8,986 bases of DNA, from contig SSGN01000027.1 in the NCBI GenBank assembly GCA_008016945.1, forward strand, positions 1-8,986, written 5' to 3'. The stretch comes from Flavobacteriales bacterium (GTDB lineage: Bacteria > Bacteroidota > Bacteroidia > Flavobacteriales > PHOS-HE28). Shown in pieces: positions 7,623 to 8,986 of the stretch. The first letter of the stretch is position 1, and each line of letters opens with the position of its first letter. A program made the translations under genes and the position numbers. The notes under the pieces were generated by a model, which saw nothing but the letters and a program-made list of their open reading frames with translations, was not told where the DNA came from and did not search any database.

Positions 7623-8986
7623 GCATGAGTACCTCCATCTGCTCCTTCATTCCGGCGAAAGCCGGAATCCAGTACAGCCGTCATCGCCCCATTCACCGCC
7701 AAAACTGGACCCCGGCTTTCGCCGGGGTGACGGTTCTTCTCAGCGCCTTCGCAGCCATCGCCGAAACCCCCACCCAGCTCGACGAAGTCGTCGTAACCGC
7801 CACCCACGACACGCTCGCCGACCGCCGCGAGGCAGTCACCCAGAAGACCGTGCTCAACAAGCAGGAGATCGAAGCCCTCGGCGGCCTCACCGTCGGTGAA
7901 GTCATCCGCAAGCTGCCCGGCATCGATGCCGGCGAGCACAGCGGCGACGGCGCACCATCGGCGAAAACGCGCGGCATGGGCCGCGATGCGGTGCAATTTC
8001 TCGTCGACGGCGAGCGGCCGACGGCCAACGCGCGCTACGCGCTGACCCTGGTCGGCCGCATGCCCTCGGGCGAACTGGAGCGCATCGAGATCCTGCGCGG
8101 TGCCTCGGCCGAGCACGGCGGCAGCGCACCAGTGACCGTCAACCTGGTCATGCGCAAGGCCAGACCGACCGCCTCGACGACGCTGAAGGCTGCCACCGGA
8201 ATGCGCGGCGTCGGCGGCGATGCGGAAGCCAACGGCCAGTTCTCGGTCAGCCGTGGTGGCGGTCAGCTGCTCGATGGCGGCACGCAGTTCTCCTGGCTGC
8301 TGCCGGTCACCGTGAACCACCACGGCATGCCACTGGACAAGGCAACGACGCGCATCAATTCGAATGCCGGCACGCGCAACCTGTGGCAGGAAGACCGCGA
8401 GCGCGGCCCCTACGAACTGAACGAACTGATCCTCTCCCCGCGCCTGACCTGGAAAAAGGCCGGCGACAGCTTCACGCTGTGGCCCAGCCTCTACCGCAAT
8501 GAGGGCACGCGCGAGACGACACTCGTCCGTTCGGCCTACGCCAACCCGGCGGCAGCTACCGGCCTCGCCGCTGCCGGCGGACGCAGCGACAAGGAAGACA
8601 GCAACCTCACCATCGCCCGCCTGCGCGGCGAAGGCGAACTGAAGCTCGATGGCGGCAGCAAGCTCTCGGGGCGCGCCGCCGTGATGGGTGGCTGGCGAGA
8701 CAGCGACACCGCGCGCAGCTGGCGCGACGCCGTCGGCGCTGTCACCAAGAGCCGCGAGCAGCTCGGCCGCGACGAACACGAGTTCTCAGCCGCCGTCCGT
8801 CTCGATCGTCCTACCGGCGAAGCGATGAGTTCCTTCGGGCTGGAAGCGGCCATGCACCGGCGCGAGGAAACACAAACCGTCACCGGCAGCGGCGCCTTCG
8901 CCACGACGACCGACGCCAGCCAGCAGCACTGGACCCCCTCGGCGCCGCACGAATGGTCGCCGGCGACGATGCTGACGCTGACCGCC
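7619..8986 (+). CDS. TonB-dependent receptor, second; 3' end beyond window (partial)
   Basis: The first 456 residues of a TonB-dependent receptor, open to the window edge with no stop. An unusually long signal region ends at AIA48, followed by a TonB box (LDEVVVTATHD, 54-64). The plug domain includes GEVIRKLPGIDA, FLVDGERP (127-134) and ERIEILRGASAEHGGS from residue 154, then early barrel strands. It is clearly different from the first receptor: it lacks the hemoglobin-family RGIE and YGSDAIGG wording and looks more like a generic siderophore/cobamide (FepA/Cir/BtuB-like) receptor. Residues 11-37 are encoded by a REP-type inverted repeat, giving the IPAKAGIQ and WTPAFAGVT peptides typical of such elements. 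Overlap with the chelatase stop means it is the next cistron of the same operon. The ligand is unknown; by context it is a metal chelate or tetrapyrrole. TonB/ExbBD genes often follow such receptors but are not in view. Confidence 0.87.
   Translation, partial: MSMSTSICSFIPAKAGIQYSRHRPIHRQNWTPAFAGVTVLLSAFAAIAETPTQLDEVVVTATHDTLADRREAVTQKTVLNKQEIEALGGLTVGEVIRKLPGIDAGEHSGDGAPSAKTRGMGRDAVQFLVDGERPTANARYALTLVGRMPSGELERIEILRGASAEHGGSAPVTVNLVMRKARPTASTTLKAATGMRGVGGDAEANGQFSVSRGGGQLLDGGTQFSWLLPVTVNHHGMPLDKATTRINSNAGTRNLWQEDRERGPYELNELILSPRLTWKKAGDSFTLWPSLYRNEGTRETTLVRSAYANPAAATGLAAAGGRSDKEDSNLTIARLRGEGELKLDGGSKLSGRAAVMGGWRDSDTARSWRDAVGAVTKSREQLGRDEHEFSAAVRLDRPTGEAMSSFGLEAAMHRREETQTVTGSGAFATTTDASQQHWTPSAPHEWSPATMLTLTA
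7648..7729. repeat. REP/REPIN-like inverted-repeat pair inside the second receptor gene
   Basis: Two short palindromes in inverted orientation. The first, ATTCCGGC-GAAA-GCCGGAAT, is at 7649-7668; the second, ACCCCGGC-TTTC-GCCGGGGT, is at 7709-7728. The 25-base unit at 7648-7672 matches the reverse complement of 7705-7729 at 21 of 25 positions, with an identical 14-base core, and 32 bases separate the units. This is the layout of a REP doublet (REPIN), a short non-autonomous element normally dispersed in intergenic DNA by a RAYT-type transposase. Here it lies in frame inside a gene. Confidence 0.8.

Noticed and set aside
7328..8779. 483-codon minus-strand open frame opposite the second receptor
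   Set aside because: The + strand encodes a TonB box and plug motifs continuously. The minus frame lacks a recognisable domain and crosses the end of the chelatase gene.

Overview
The window is GC-rich DNA with dense, same-strand coding and G/C-biased third codon positions. Together with the outer-membrane receptors this indicates a Gram-negative proteobacterium, most likely a betaproteobacterium of the Rhodocyclales type (Azoarcus/Thauera/Dechloromonas-like). That placement is an impression from gene content and style, not a database match. Every supported gene is on the + strand. The long minus-strand open frames are shadows of these genes.

Layout: (1) 17-781, an FTR1/EfeU-type inner-membrane iron permease. 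(2) 782-914, a short spacer with a tandem CGCCAGCCAGC repeat and a strong ribosome binding site. (3) 915-3173, a complete TonB-dependent receptor of the hemoglobin/heme type. (4) 3174-3270, a spacer with a purine-rich run and a perfect 14-bp hairpin. (5) 3271-3591, a 106-residue unassigned protein with one CxxC. (6) 3618-7622, a 1334-residue CobN-family chelatase large subunit with a signal peptide and a C-terminal membrane anchor. (7) 7619 to the window edge, the first 456 residues of a second TonB-dependent receptor. It overlaps the chelatase stop by ATGA, and its signal-peptide region is largely encoded by an 82-bp REP-type inverted-repeat element.

Read together, this looks like an iron/tetrapyrrole acquisition cluster. 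The receptors would bring a metal-porphyrin or related ligand across the outer membrane. The exported, membrane-anchored CobN-like protein would handle a metallo-tetrapyrrole in the periplasm. The FTR1 permease would carry released iron across the inner membrane. The chelatase architecture matches the HmuS-type CobN relatives of Bacteroidota heme-uptake operons better than the cytoplasmic CobN of cobalamin synthesis, and neither CobS/CobT nor ChlI/ChlD partners are present here. Periplasmic heme dechelation feeding FTR1 is the most attractive model. It is an inference: substrate and reaction direction cannot be read from the sequence.
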